From positions 2,728,001 through 2,792,000 of the forward strand of contig NZ_CP120360.1 in assembly GCF_029510815.1 (NCBI RefSeq): 64,000 nucleotides of DNA. Direction: 5' to 3'. Below the pieces are notes generated by a model. The model was given only the letters and a program-made list of their open reading frames with translations, searched no databases and was not told the origin of the DNA. This document shows positions 19,163-28,222 of this stretch, one piece after another (within the stretch, counting starts at the first letter, position 1; every line of letters begins with the position of its first letter). Source of the DNA: Janibacter sp. DB-40 (lineage in GTDB: Bacteria > Actinomycetota > Actinomycetes > Actinomycetales > Dermatophilaceae). The translations under genes and the position numbers were made by a program.

Positions 19163-19213
19163 CCCGGCGACTGCCCGAGCACTTCCGACAGCCAGGGTGC
19201 GCCCGAAGTGGAT

Positions 19214-19227
19214 GGACGTCCTAGGAT
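19214..19227 (+). promoter_or_regulatory. marR promoter/operator with GGACGTCC
   Basis: Palindrome GGACGTCC (19214-19221) runs into TAGGAT (19222-19227), a likely -10, 6 nt before the ATG. Nearly the same GGATGTCCTAG occurs before icmF at 19861, so this MarR probably controls both genes. Confidence 0.55.
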
Positions 19228-19233
19228 CGACTC

Positions 19234-19791
19234 ATGACGGACCGGGACCCGATCGCCGAGGCGCACCAGCAGTGGGTGTCGCACGGCTGGACGGACGCCG
19301 CGGACGGCATGGCCCTGGTCACCTCGATCACGCGGGCGCAGCAGCTGCTCGTCGAGCGGGTCGAGGACGTGCTGCGGCCGTACGGGCTGACCTTCGCGCG
19401 CTACGAGATCCTGCGCCTGCTCGCCTTCAGCCGCCGCCGGTCCATGGCGATGAGCCGGCTCGGGTCGCTCCTGCAGGTCCATGCGACGAGCGTGACCAGC
19501 GCCGTCGACCGCCTGGAGAAGCAGGGCCTCGTCGAGCGGCTCCGTCTCCAGCGTGACCGGCGGGTCATCCTCGCCTCCCTCACGACGAAGGGGGTCGAGA
19601 TCGTCGAGGCGGCCACGGCCGACCTCAACGACACGGTCTTCACCTCCCCCGGCCTCGACCCGGCCCAGGTGGGCGCCGCGACCGAGCTGCTCACCTCCCT
19701 TCGCTCCGCCCACGGGGACACGGTGAGCGCCCCACCCCGGACCTCGGTGGAGGGTCGGGCCCGAGAGGGCGCGACCCGACTCGGGGAGTGA
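19234..19791 (+). CDS. MarR-family transcriptional regulator
   Basis: 185 aa. Winged helix region: YGLTFARYEILRLLAFSRRR, SRLGSLLQVHATSVTSAVDR (recognition helix) and LEKQGLVERLRLQRDRRVIL (wing). The C-terminal 30 residues are low in complexity. It lies directly upstream of icmF, same strand, 120 bp apart, and the two promoters share a GGAYGTCCTAG element. A likely regulator of the mutase pathway; the ligand may be an acyl-CoA, which is inference. Confidence 0.87.
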   Translation: MTDRDPIAEAHQQWVSHGWTDAADGMALVTSITRAQQLLVERVEDVLRPYGLTFARYEILRLLAFSRRRSMAMSRLGSLLQVHATSVTSAVDRLEKQGLVERLRLQRDRRVILASLTTKGVEIVEAATADLNDTVFTSPGLDPAQVGAATELLTSLRSAHGDTVSAPPRTSVEGRAREGATRLGE

Positions 19792-19860
19792 GGAACGAAC
19801 GACCAAGGGCCGTGCGCTTTCGGGGCCGTCCCGACCAACCGGGCTGGCCAGCAATTACTT

Positions 19861-19887
19861 GGATGTCCTAGTATCGGTGAGTACCGA
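19861..19887 (+). promoter_or_regulatory. icmF promoter/operator region
   Basis: GGATGTCC (19861-19868) is followed by TAGTAT (19869-19874, a good -10) and the inverted repeat TCGGT-GAGT-ACCGA (19874-19887). The first element matches the marR promoter. GAGG at 19901 is the ribosome site for the ATG at 19912. Confidence 0.6.
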
Positions 19888-19911
19888 CTAACTCGATGAC
19901 GAGGTTCCTCC

Positions 19912-22900
19912 ATGTCTGCACCCGCCAAGCCCGAGCTGCACTCCCCGACCCACCCGGTCCGCTTCGTGACCGCATCTGCTCTCTTCGACGGCCACGACGC
20001 GTCGATCAACATCATGCGGCGGATCATGCAGAGCCAGGGTGCAGAGGTGGTCCACCTCGGGCACAACCGCTCCGTGCAGGAGGTCGTCGACGCAGCGGTC
20101 GACGAGGACGTGCAGGGGGTCGCCGTCTCGTCCTACCAGGGCGGTCACGTGGAGTACTTCGAGTACCTCACCCAGCTGCTGCGTGAGCAGGGCGCCGGCC
20201 ACGTCAAGGTCTTCGGTGGAGGCGGCGGCGTCATCGTCCCCGAGGAGATCCAGCGTCTGCGCGATGCCGGCGTGACGATCTTCTCCCCCGAGGACGGCCA
20301 GCGCCTCGGCCTGCCGGGCATGATCAACACCCTCATCGCCGACTGCGACACCAATGTGTGGCAGCTCGGTCCGACCACCCTCGACCAGGTCCTCGCCGGC
20401 GAGCGTGCCGCCGTCTCCCGGGCGATCTCCGGCGCCGAGCTCGGCGAGCTCGACGACTCCTTCATCGGCGGCATCACCAAGGCCGCGGAGAAGTCCACGG
20501 CTCCCGTCCTCGGCCTCACCGGCACCGGCGGCTCCGGCAAGTCCTCGCTGACCGACGAGCTCGTGCGCCGCTTCCGCGTGGACCAGGAGGACAAGCTGCG
20601 GGTCGCGGTCATCGCCGTCGACCCGACCCGCCGCAAGGGCGGCGGCGCGCTGCTCGGCGACCGGATCCGGATGAACTCCCTCGGCGAGAGCAGCGCAGGG
20701 TCCTCTCCGGTGTTCTTCCGATCGCTTGCCACCCGCGGCGAGCGGGAACTCCCCGACGCGCTGCAGACCGTCATCGACATCACCAAGGCCGCCGGCTACG
20801 ACCTCGTCATCGTCGAGACCCCGGGCATCGGCCAGGGCGACGCCGCGATCATCCCCTACGTCGACGTGCCGATGTACGTCATGACGCCGGAGTTCGGCGC
20901 GGCCAGCCAGCTGGAGAAGATCGACATGCTCGACTTCGCCGAGGTCGTGGCGATCAACAAGTTCGAGCGCCGCGGCGCCGCGGACGCCCTGCGCGACGTC
21001 GCCCGTCAGCTGGTGCGCAACCGTGAGGCCTTCGGCGTCAAGCCCGAGGAGATGCCGGTCTACGGCACCTCCGCCGCGACCTTCAACGACGACGGCGTCA
21101 CCGCCCTCTACCACCACCTGCGCGACCTCCTCGCCGAGAGGGGCCTGAGCGTCGACGAGGGGCAGCTCCAGCGCGTCGACACCAAGTACTCCACCAAGTT
21201 CGGGCAGGTCGTCCCGGCCACCCGTGTGCGTTACCTCGCAGAGATCACCGAGACCGTCCGCGGCTACCACGAGCAGACCAAGCAGCTCGCCGAGAACGCC
21301 CGCCGCGTGCAGCGCCTCGCCCTCGTCGACGACGAGCTGACCGCGGCAGGCAAGGACGGGCACGGTGTCGACGAGCTGCTCGACGAGGCCCGCGCGCAGA
21401 TGCCGACGGAGATCACCGAGCAGATCGAGAACTGGCACGCCGTCGTCGAGTCGTACTCCGGTGACGAACAGGTCGTGACCATCCGCGGCAAGGAGCTGCA
21501 CACCAAGCTGACCAAGGAGTCGCTCTCCGGCAACAAGATCTCCCGTGTCGCCCTGCCGAAGACCACCGACCACGGTGAGCTCGTCGCGTACTGGCGCTCG
21601 GAGAACCTGCCCGGGAAGTTCCCCTTCACCGCCGGCGTCTTCCCCTTCAAGCGGGACAACGAGGACCCGGCGCGCATGTTCGCCGGCGAGGGCGACCCCT
21701 TCCGCACCAACCGCCGCTTCAAGATGCTCTCCCAGGGGCAGCCGGCGACCCGCCTGTCCACCGCCTTCGACTCGGTCACCCTCTACGGGCGCGACCCGGG
21801 CGAGCGGCCCGACATCTACGGCAAGGTCGGCACGTCCGGCGTCTCCGTCGCCACCCTCGACGACATGAAGGCGCTCTACTCCGGCTTCGACCTCGTCTCG
21901 CCGACGACGAGCGTGTCCATGACGATCAACGGACCCGCCCCGACGGTCCTCGCCTTCTTCCTCAACACGGCGATGGACCAGCAGGTCGACCTCTTCCGTG
22001 AGCGCGAGGGCCGCGAGCCGTCGGCCGCCGAGGCCGAGGAGCTGCGCACCCACGCGCTGCAGACGGTCCGCGGCACCGTCCAGGCGGACATCCTCAAGGA
22101 GGACCAGGGGCAGAACACCTGCCTGTTCTCCACGGAGTTCTCGCTGCGGATGATGGCCGACATCCAGGAGTGGTTCATCGAGCAGGGGGTGCGCAACTTC
22201 TACTCGGTGAGCATCTCCGGCTACCACATCGCCGAGGCCGGGGCGAACCCCATCAGCCAGCTCGCGTTCACCCTCGCCAACGGCTTCACCTACGTCGAGG
22301 CCTACCTCGCGCGCGGGATGGACATCAACGACTTCGCGCCGAACCTGTCCTTCTTCTTCTCCTCCGGCATGGACCCGGAGTACTCGGTCCTCGGTCGGGT
22401 CGCCCGCCGCATCTGGGCGGTGGCGATGAAGGAGAAGTACGGCGCCAACGAGCGCAGCCAGAAGCTGAAGTACCACATCCAGACCTCGGGCCGCTCGCTG
22501 CACGCCCAGGAGATGGACTTCAACGACATCCGCACGACGCTGCAGGCCCTCAACGCGCTCTACGACAACGCCAACAGCCTGCACACCAATGCCTACGACG
22601 AGGCCGTGACGACCCCGTCGACGGAGTCGGTGCGCCGAGCCCTGGCCATCCAGCTGATCATCAGCCGCGAGTGGGGCCTGTCCTACAACGAGAACCCGCT
22701 GCAGGGCAGCTACATCATCGACGAGCTGACCGAGCTGGTCGAGGAGGCCGTGCTCCTGGAATTCGACCGGATCAGCGACCGGGGCGGCGTCCTCGGGGCC
22801 ATGGAGACGGGCTACCAGCGCGGCCGCATCCAGGACGAGTCCCTCGTCTACGAGCACGGCAAGCACGACGGCTCGGTCCCGATCGTCGGCGTCAACACCT

Positions 22901-23172
22901 TCCTCCGCGAGGACGGCGAGAAGGGGGAGCCGGAGGACATCGAGCTCGCCCGCGCCACCGAGAAGGAGAAGGTCTCGCAGCTGGAGCGCGTGCACTCCTT
23001 CCAGCAGACCCACCGCGACGAGGCCGCCGAGGCGATCGAGCGCCTGAAGGAGGCGGCCACGAGCGACGCGAACGTCTTCGCCGTCCTCATGGACGCCGCT
23101 CGGGTCTGCAGCCTCCAGCAGGTGACCGAGGCCTTCTTCGAGGTGGGTGGGCAGTACCGGCGCAACGTGTGA
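19912..23172 (+). CDS. icmF: Fused isobutyryl-CoA mutase IcmF (B12-, GTPase- and mutase domains)
   Basis: 1086 aa, full length for IcmF. An N-terminal B12-binding domain (FDGHDASIN, cobalt-ligand His28), a MeaI-like G-protein chaperone in the middle (P-loop GTGGSGKS near residues 203-210, then ETPGIGQGDAAI) and a C-terminal TIM-barrel acyl-CoA mutase (MTINGPAPTVLAFFLN; GQNTCLFSTEFSLRMMADIQ; SISGYHIAEAGANPISQLAF). It interconverts isobutyryl-CoA and n-butyryl-CoA, and in some relatives isovaleryl/pivalyl-CoA, using adenosylcobalamin. It fits with valine breakdown (see 47829). Control by the upstream MarR is likely. Confidence 0.95.
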   Translation: MSAPAKPELHSPTHPVRFVTASALFDGHDASINIMRRIMQSQGAEVVHLGHNRSVQEVVDAAVDEDVQGVAVSSYQGGHVEYFEYLTQLLREQGAGHVKVFGGGGGVIVPEEIQRLRDAGVTIFSPEDGQRLGLPGMINTLIADCDTNVWQLGPTTLDQVLAGERAAVSRAISGAELGELDDSFIGGITKAAEKSTAPVLGLTGTGGSGKSSLTDELVRRFRVDQEDKLRVAVIAVDPTRRKGGGALLGDRIRMNSLGESSAGSSPVFFRSLATRGERELPDALQTVIDITKAAGYDLVIVETPGIGQGDAAIIPYVDVPMYVMTPEFGAASQLEKIDMLDFAEVVAINKFERRGAADALRDVARQLVRNREAFGVKPEEMPVYGTSAATFNDDGVTALYHHLRDLLAERGLSVDEGQLQRVDTKYSTKFGQVVPATRVRYLAEITETVRGYHEQTKQLAENARRVQRLALVDDELTAAGKDGHGVDELLDEARAQMPTEITEQIENWHAVVESYSGDEQVVTIRGKELHTKLTKESLSGNKISRVALPKTTDHGELVAYWRSENLPGKFPFTAGVFPFKRDNEDPARMFAGEGDPFRTNRRFKMLSQGQPATRLSTAFDSVTLYGRDPGERPDIYGKVGTSGVSVATLDDMKALYSGFDLVSPTTSVSMTINGPAPTVLAFFLNTAMDQQVDLFREREGREPSAAEAEELRTHALQTVRGTVQADILKEDQGQNTCLFSTEFSLRMMADIQEWFIEQGVRNFYSVSISGYHIAEAGANPISQLAFTLANGFTYVEAYLARGMDINDFAPNLSFFFSSGMDPEYSVLGRVARRIWAVAMKEKYGANERSQKLKYHIQTSGRSLHAQEMDFNDIRTTLQALNALYDNANSLHTNAYDEAVTTPSTESVRRALAIQLIISREWGLSYNENPLQGSYIIDELTELVEEAVLLEFDRISDRGGVLGAMETGYQRGRIQDESLVYEHGKHDGSVPIVGVNTFLREDGEKGEPEDIELARATEKEKVSQLERVHSFQQTHRDEAAEAIERLKEAATSDANVFAVLMDAARVCSLQQVTEAFFEVGGQYRRNV

Positions 23173-23229
23173 CCCCCGGCGGTCGGGTCACGGGTGGCCG
23201 TGGCCCGCGCCGTGGGTAGCGTGGGGACC

Positions 23230-23598
23230 GTGAGTACCCCCAAGCGCTGGCCCGCGGCGGTCTACGGCGAGGGTGAGGAGCCCGACTACCGCTTCTCGCT
23301 GGCCAACGAGCGCACCTTCCTCGCGTGGCTGCGCACGACCCTGGCGCTCATCGCTGCCGGGGTGGCCGTCAGCGTGCTCGAGCTCGGGGTTCCCGAGGAC
23401 ATCGCCCGCGGCCTCGCGGCGCTCCTGCTCGCTCTCGGGGTGATCAGCCCTGCGGCGGCCTTCCTCCGGTGGGCCTCGACCGAGCGCGCCCTGCGCCACG
23501 ACGCCCCGCTGCCGTCGATGGGCGGACTGGCCGTCGCGCTCACCGGCGTGGTGCTGGTGGCCGCCGCCGTCATCGCAGTCGTCGTCGTCCGGGCCTGA
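23230..23598 (+). CDS. DUF202 (YidH-like) membrane protein, first of pair
   Basis: 122 aa from a GTG at 23230. The signature RFSLANERTFLAWLRTTLAL starts helix I; three helices in all. DUF202 proteins usually occur as adjacent pairs, as here, and have no settled function. The ends are 13 bp from the start of the partner. Confidence 0.85.
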   Translation: MSTPKRWPAAVYGEGEEPDYRFSLANERTFLAWLRTTLALIAAGVAVSVLELGVPEDIARGLAALLLALGVISPAAAFLRWASTERALRHDAPLPSMGGLAVALTGVVLVAAAVIAVVVVRA

Positions 23599-23611
23599 GC
23601 CGGCGGGAGCC

Positions 23612-23934
23612 ATGAGCGAGTTCGCCACCGCCTCCCCCCGCGGCGCCCAGCCCGAGCGCACCGCCCTGTCCTGGCAGCGCACCGCACTGGCGAGCGCCGC
23701 CGGGGCGGCGATCATCGCCCGCCACTCCGCCGACACCCTCGGGGTCGTCGCACTCCCCTCCTGCTGGGGACGCTCGGCCTGACCGCCGCCGCCTTCGTCC
23801 TCGGGCGGCGCCGGTACGACCCCGACCTCGGGCTGCGCGCCCGCCGCCGGGACGGTCGCGCCCCCTTCGCCCTCAGCATGGCCGTCGTCGCCCTCGCCCT
23901 GACCGAACTGCTCGCCCTGACCCTCGGAGGTTGA
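23612..23934 (+). pseudogene. DUF202 membrane protein, second of pair, apparent frameshift
   Basis: Starts at an ATG with GGGAGCC before it. It reads QPERTALSWQRTALASAAGA (the DUF202 motif), then loses frame at the C run 23755-23758; adding one C gives LPLLLGTLGLTAAAFVLGRR and a normal end two nt before the next ATG. Repaired length is about 107 residues and three helices. The break is of the same kind as four others in this window. Confidence 0.7.
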
Positions 23935-23935
23935 G

Positions 23936-24694
23936 ATGCCCACCGACGACCTCGGAACCACCCTCGAGCCCGCACGCCCCCCGCAGCGGGTCGTCTCCCT
24001 CGTCCCGAGCCTCACCGAGGCGCTCGCCGCCTCCTGCCCGGAGGTGCTCGTCGGCGCCACCGACTGGTGCACCCATCCGGCGGACCTCGACGTCGCCCGG
24101 GTGCGCGGCACGAAGAACCCGAACCTCCGGGCGATCGCCGACCTGTCCCCGGACCTCGTCGTGGCCAACAAGGAGGAGAACCGCGAGCTCGACGTCCGGC
24201 GGATGCGCGAGCGCGGGATCCCGGTCTGGGTGACCGACATCGAGGACGTCCCCTCGGCCCTGACGGCGATGCGTCGCCTCTTCGTCGAGGCCTTGCAGCA
24301 GCCCGTCCCCGACTGGCTCGATCGCGCCGACGAGCTGTGGGGAGGGCCGGCGCCCGCACCCCGCGGGCTGGTCGCCGTGCCGATCTGGCGGGACCCGTGG
24401 ATGGTCGTCGGGCCGCGGACGTACACCACCGACCTGCTGTCCCGGCTCGGCTGGAGCAACGCCTTCGCCGGCGCGGACGCCGACCCGGACAAGCGGTACC
24501 CGCACGTCGGGATCGAGCAGATCGATCGCTCCGGCATCGATCTCGTCCTCCTGCCGGACGAGCCGTACGACTTCACGGCGCAGGACGGGCCGGAGGCCTT
24601 CGCGCAGGCGCCGACCCGGCTCGTCAGTGGGCGGCTGCTCACCTGGTACGGCCCGGCGATGGTCGAGGCGTACGAGGCGCTGGCAGTGGAGTAG
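23936..24694 (+). CDS. Helical-backbone metal receptor (BtuF/FecB-like), no signal peptide
   Basis: 252 aa. RVVSLVPSLTEALAASCPEV and LVGATDWCTHPADL, then PNLRAIADLSPDLVVANKEE, follow the BtuF fold. No export signal or lipobox is present and no ABC genes are nearby, so it is probably cytosolic and not a classical transport receptor. Its position three genes from B12-dependent icmF suggests corrinoid handling; this is inference. It overlaps no gene and starts 2 nt after the DUF202 stop. Confidence 0.75.
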   Translation: MPTDDLGTTLEPARPPQRVVSLVPSLTEALAASCPEVLVGATDWCTHPADLDVARVRGTKNPNLRAIADLSPDLVVANKEENRELDVRRMRERGIPVWVTDIEDVPSALTAMRRLFVEALQQPVPDWLDRADELWGGPAPAPRGLVAVPIWRDPWMVVGPRTYTTDLLSRLGWSNAFAGADADPDKRYPHVGIEQIDRSGIDLVLLPDEPYDFTAQDGPEAFAQAPTRLVSGRLLTWYGPAMVEAYEALAVE

Positions 24695-24754
24695 CGGCCC
24701 GTGGTTTCGAGGCGTCAGCCGCGGACGGCTTCCGCACCTCCACCCAGAGGACGG

Positions 24755-24795
24755 CGAAGGGGGCCGGTCACCGTGCGGTGACCGCCCCCCCTTCG
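24755..24795. terminator. Terminator built on paired CGAAGGGGG
   Basis: CGAAGGGGG (24755-24763) pairs with CCCCCTTCG at the far end, with an inner GGTCACCG/CGGTGACC stem. It lies between convergent genes and can serve both. Confidence 0.85.
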
Positions 24796-24847
24796 AGGCT
24801 CCTTCGTCGCACCTCAGGGCGACGCCTTCGCGCTGTGTACTGGTACC

Positions 24848-26590
24848 TCAGCGACCGCTGACGGCGGCCTCGGCGTCAATGATGCCGTCGCCGTAGAAGC
24901 CGTTGAAGTCCTCGTCACCGACGCACTCGGCGTTGTACCCCGAGGGGATCGGCGCCGGGTAGTCGTACAGACGCGGCTCCGGGCAGGCCTTGTCACGCGC
25001 GGAGTCCATGAGGATCTCCTTGGTCGTGGCGGCGTCGAGACCGAATCCGGTGTGGCCGTTGTTCTTGCCGTACGCGGAGACGATCAGCGCGGAGACACCG
25101 GCCGCGTGCGGCGAGGCCATCGAGGTGCCCTGGTAGTACTCGTAGTACCCGCACTCCTCCTGGCCCTTGATGAAGGCGCAGTCCTTGAGGACCCAGCCCT
25201 CGCCGTACTCGGTGATGTTGCCGTCCTCGTCGACCGAGCCCTCGGCCTTGACGACCTCCTCCGGGACCGAGGAGAGCACCATGCTCTCCGGGTTCGGCAG
25301 GTCGGCGTTCGGGTAGTCATACGCGTCACCACCGGGGGCGCTGACCTCGATCTCGCCCGAGGTCACGTCCGTCGTGTAGTTGGAGTAGTACGCCTTGCGC
25401 TCGCTCGGCCCGACCGACGAGACACCGATGACGTGCTCCCCCTCGACCGGGAGGTCCATGCAGCTCGCGTTGTCGAGGGTGCGCTCGTGCGCGTTGCCGT
25501 CCGGGTAGTTCGGGCTCGAGGTGTCCGTACCCGGGTTGGCCAGGTCGGTCGCCGCGTTGCCGAGCGCACCGACGAGGGTGACGTCCTTGGAGTGCGCGTA
25601 GCGCAGCGCACGGGACATCGACTCGATGATCATGTCCTGCTGGGCCGCCTCGTCCGCGGTGTCCTCGGGGGCACCGCCCTCGCAGTAGAAGGCCCACGGG
25701 TCGACGTAGAAGCTCATGTTGACCACGTCGATGCCCGCGTCGGCGGAGTAGGTCAGCGCGTTCACCGTCGGGCCGACGAAGAAGTAGCCCGCGTCCTGAC
25801 CGGCCCGCACGTTGACGAGGGACACATCGGGAGCGACACCGGAGACGCCGAGGCCGTTCTTGGCCGCGGCGACGCTGCCGGCGACGTGAGTGCCGTGGCC
25901 GCCCTGGTCGACGTCGGCCGGATCGACGCAGGACTCGACCTCGCACGCCCCGTCGATGGCCGGGATGTCGGTGGTGAAGTTGCGCGAGAGCTTGTGGTTG
26001 AAGTTCGGCGCGATGTCCGGGTGGCTCGCGTCGACACCGGTGTCCATGATCCCGACCGTCACGCGCTTGTCACCGGACTCGACCTTGTGTGCGGCGCCCG
26101 CGTTGATCATGTCCATGCCCCACAGCTTCGAGTCCAGGGGGTCGGCGGCGCGGTTCTTGCTCTTGCCCTTGGGGCCGGTGGCGACCGGCGGGGTCGTGGC
26201 CGGCTTGCCCTTCAGCCGCGGGCGCTCGACCTCGTCCTTGTCCTTCTTCGGCTTCTCCGGGGAACGCCCGACGACGCCCTCGGTCGCGGCGCCGAAGACG
26301 CCCTTCATCGATCGCGCCTGCTCGGCGAAGTCCGCCGAGCGCGAGGTCACGATGACCATGCCGACCTGCTCGTTGATCGAGACGACCTTCGCGCCCTGCG
26401 CCTCGAGGCGCTCGGCGAGCGCCGCGGCGTCACCACCGCGCTCGGCGAGGACGACGTAACTGGACTGCTTCCCGCTGGCGGAGTCGGTTGACGTCTGTGT
26501 CGGTGCCGCGGTGGCGCTGGTTGTCGCGGTCAGCCCGGTCACACCGAGCGCGAGCGCGCCCAGGACCGAGACCATGCGCTGGTGTCGCAT
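24848..26590 (-). CDS. Secreted S8 family serine peptidase (subtilase)
   Basis: 580 aa from the ATG at 26590, with a GGGAGG ribosome site. A signal peptide (VLGALALGVTGLTATTSATA), an inhibitor-I9-like propeptide (SSYVVLAERGGDAAALAERL; GAKVVSINEQVGMVIVTS), a Lys/Pro-rich linker (near 125-155) and the catalytic domain: Asp in GIMDTGVDASHPDI, His in GGHGTHVAGS, Ser in GTSMASPHAAG. Exported, cell-wall or extracellular protease. Several extra acidic loops and Cys pairs in the catalytic domain suggest Ca or disulfide stabilisation. Monocistronic. Confidence 0.92.
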   Translation of the reverse strand: MRHQRMVSVLGALALGVTGLTATTSATAAPTQTSTDSASGKQSSYVVLAERGGDAAALAERLEAQGAKVVSINEQVGMVIVTSRSADFAEQARSMKGVFGAATEGVVGRSPEKPKKDKDEVERPRLKGKPATTPPVATGPKGKSKNRAADPLDSKLWGMDMINAGAAHKVESGDKRVTVGIMDTGVDASHPDIAPNFNHKLSRNFTTDIPAIDGACEVESCVDPADVDQGGHGTHVAGSVAAAKNGLGVSGVAPDVSLVNVRAGQDAGYFFVGPTVNALTYSADAGIDVVNMSFYVDPWAFYCEGGAPEDTADEAAQQDMIIESMSRALRYAHSKDVTLVGALGNAATDLANPGTDTSSPNYPDGNAHERTLDNASCMDLPVEGEHVIGVSSVGPSERKAYYSNYTTDVTSGEIEVSAPGGDAYDYPNADLPNPESMVLSSVPEEVVKAEGSVDEDGNITEYGEGWVLKDCAFIKGQEECGYYEYYQGTSMASPHAAGVSALIVSAYGKNNGHTGFGLDAATTKEILMDSARDKACPEPRLYDYPAPIPSGYNAECVGDEDFNGFYGDGIIDAEAAVSGR

Positions 26591-26811
26591 GCAATTCCTC
26601 CCGATGGTGATTGACGGCTGTTGCGCCGCCCGTGAGCACCTTATGGGGTGGCTCACGCATCTGGAGGCAAGAGCGGGTCAGGACTTCTTGTGGTGTCGCA
26701 GAGCCGATCCGCAGGATGTGCGGTGCTCGCGGGTGCGACCGGCTGATTCTGCGGCTAGCCACCGTCGCGGCGAGTTGCGACACCCCGGGCACCGGCCTGC
26801 ACGACGACGCA

Positions 26812-26847
26812 CCACGCCCCCTTCGTGCGGTGACGAAGGGGGCGTGG
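26812..26847. terminator. Perfect terminator with paired CCCCCTTCG/CGAAGGGGG
   Basis: Arms CCACGCCCCCTTCG and its complement around an 8-nt loop, 18 nt past the stop of the minus-strand acyl-CoA dehydrogenase. One of the clearest examples of the motif used as a stem. Confidence 0.9.
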
Positions 26848-26864
26848 CGGTCAGCCGGTCCGGC

Positions 26865-28130
26865 CTACTTCAGCTCCTTGCTGGAGTAGTTCAGGATGCG
26901 GCGGGCGACGACGAGCAGCTGGATCTGCTGCGTGCCCTCGAAGATGTCGAGGATCTTGGAGTCGCGGGCCCACTTCTCGAGCAGCTCGGTCTCGGCGTAG
27001 CCGGTGGCGCCGGCGAGCTCGACACAGGCGAGGGAGACGTCGACGCAGGTGCGTCCCGCCTTCGCCTTGGCCATCGAGGCCTCCATCGAGTTCGGCCTGC
27101 CGTTGTCGGCCATCCACGCGGCGCGCAGGGTGAGCAGGTAGGCGCTCTGGTAGTCCGCCTCCATCTCGATGAGCTTGGCCGCGGCCGCGGACTGGACGTT
27201 GGCCGGCCGGTCCTGGTCGACGACGACGCCGGCCTCGGCCAGCAGCTCCGTCGTCCTGTCCAGCGAGGCGCGGGCCAGCCCCAGGGCCATCGCCGCGACG
27301 AGCGGACGGGTGTTGTCGAAGGTCTGCATCGCACCACCGAAACCACCCTCGATCCGCACCTCCGGGTCGCCGAGGAGGTCCTCGGCAGGGACGCGGCAGT
27401 CCTCGAGGACGAAGGCCGCGGTGTCGGAGGCGCGGATGCCGAGCTTGTGCTCCAGGCGCACCAGCTGCAGGCCGGGGTTGTCGCGACGCACGACGAAGGA
27501 CTTGATCGCCTGCTTGCCGAGGCTGCGGTCGAGGGTCGCCCAGACGACGACGAGTTCGGCGCGCTCACCGGAGGTGACGTAGATCTTCTCCCCGTTGAGG
27601 ACGTAGTGGTCGCCGTCCTTGGTCGCCGTGGTGCGGATGGCGCCGGAGTCGGACCCCGTCTCGGGCTCGGTGATCGCCATGGCGGCCCACTTGCCGGCAT
27701 ACCGAGCCTTCTGCTCGTCATTGGCGACCGCGGCGATGGCGGCATTGCCCAAGCCCTGGCGCGGGATGGACAGGGTCAGGCCGACGTCCCCGCGGCAGGT
27801 CTCCAGGATCGAGAGCACCGAGGAGAGGTTGGAGCCGTTCTTGTTCTCCTTCTCCCCCTTCGCGCTCTTGCGGCCGGAGCCGACGGCGGCGACGTCACCC
27901 TCCTCGGCGCCCTCGTCCTTGGCGCGGGTGGTGTTGGACGCGCCGGCCCCCTGGCCGGCCCCTCCATCGGCCATGCCGTCGATGACGGCCGAGACCAGGT
28001 CGAGCTCGGCGGGGTACTCGTGCTCGGCGCGGTCGTACTTGCGCGAGATCGGCCGGAAGACCTCCTCGGCCATGCCGCGGGCCTGGGAGACGAGCGGGCG
28101 GAACTTCTTCGGAACCTCGAGATCGATCAT
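26865..28130 (-). CDS. Acyl-CoA dehydrogenase (active subunit of a pair)
   Basis: 421 aa from MIDLEVPKKF. FAD/substrate motifs AMAITEPETGSDSGAIRT and YVTSGERAEL; the C-terminus has the catalytic-Glu context ILDIFEGTQQIQLLVVARRI. Residues about 46-85 are an unusual hydrophilic, low-complexity insert (GAGQGAGASNTTRAKDEG). It is second in an operon with another dehydrogenase (92 bp gap) and is followed by a strong terminator. The substrate is not evident; beta-oxidation of a fatty or branched acyl-CoA. Confidence 0.9.
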   Translation of the reverse strand: MIDLEVPKKFRPLVSQARGMAEEVFRPISRKYDRAEHEYPAELDLVSAVIDGMADGGAGQGAGASNTTRAKDEGAEEGDVAAVGSGRKSAKGEKENKNGSNLSSVLSILETCRGDVGLTLSIPRQGLGNAAIAAVANDEQKARYAGKWAAMAITEPETGSDSGAIRTTATKDGDHYVLNGEKIYVTSGERAELVVVWATLDRSLGKQAIKSFVVRRDNPGLQLVRLEHKLGIRASDTAAFVLEDCRVPAEDLLGDPEVRIEGGFGGAMQTFDNTRPLVAAMALGLARASLDRTTELLAEAGVVVDQDRPANVQSAAAAKLIEMEADYQSAYLLTLRAAWMADNGRPNSMEASMAKAKAGRTCVDVSLACVELAGATGYAETELLEKWARDSKILDIFEGTQQIQLLVVARRILNYSSKELK

Positions 28131-28222
28131 TGTCGCGTCCTTCGTGTCGGTCGGTGGCTTCGAGGCTCGGCCGTGGACGGCCTCGCACCTCAGCCAACGG
28201 GAAGTTGAGTGGATGGGGCCGC

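Noticed and set aside
19888..23013. A 1041-codon open frame on the minus strand opposite icmF
   Set aside because: It is the complement of a conserved gene in very GC-rich DNA; its translation is Val/Leu/Gly-rich with no domain.
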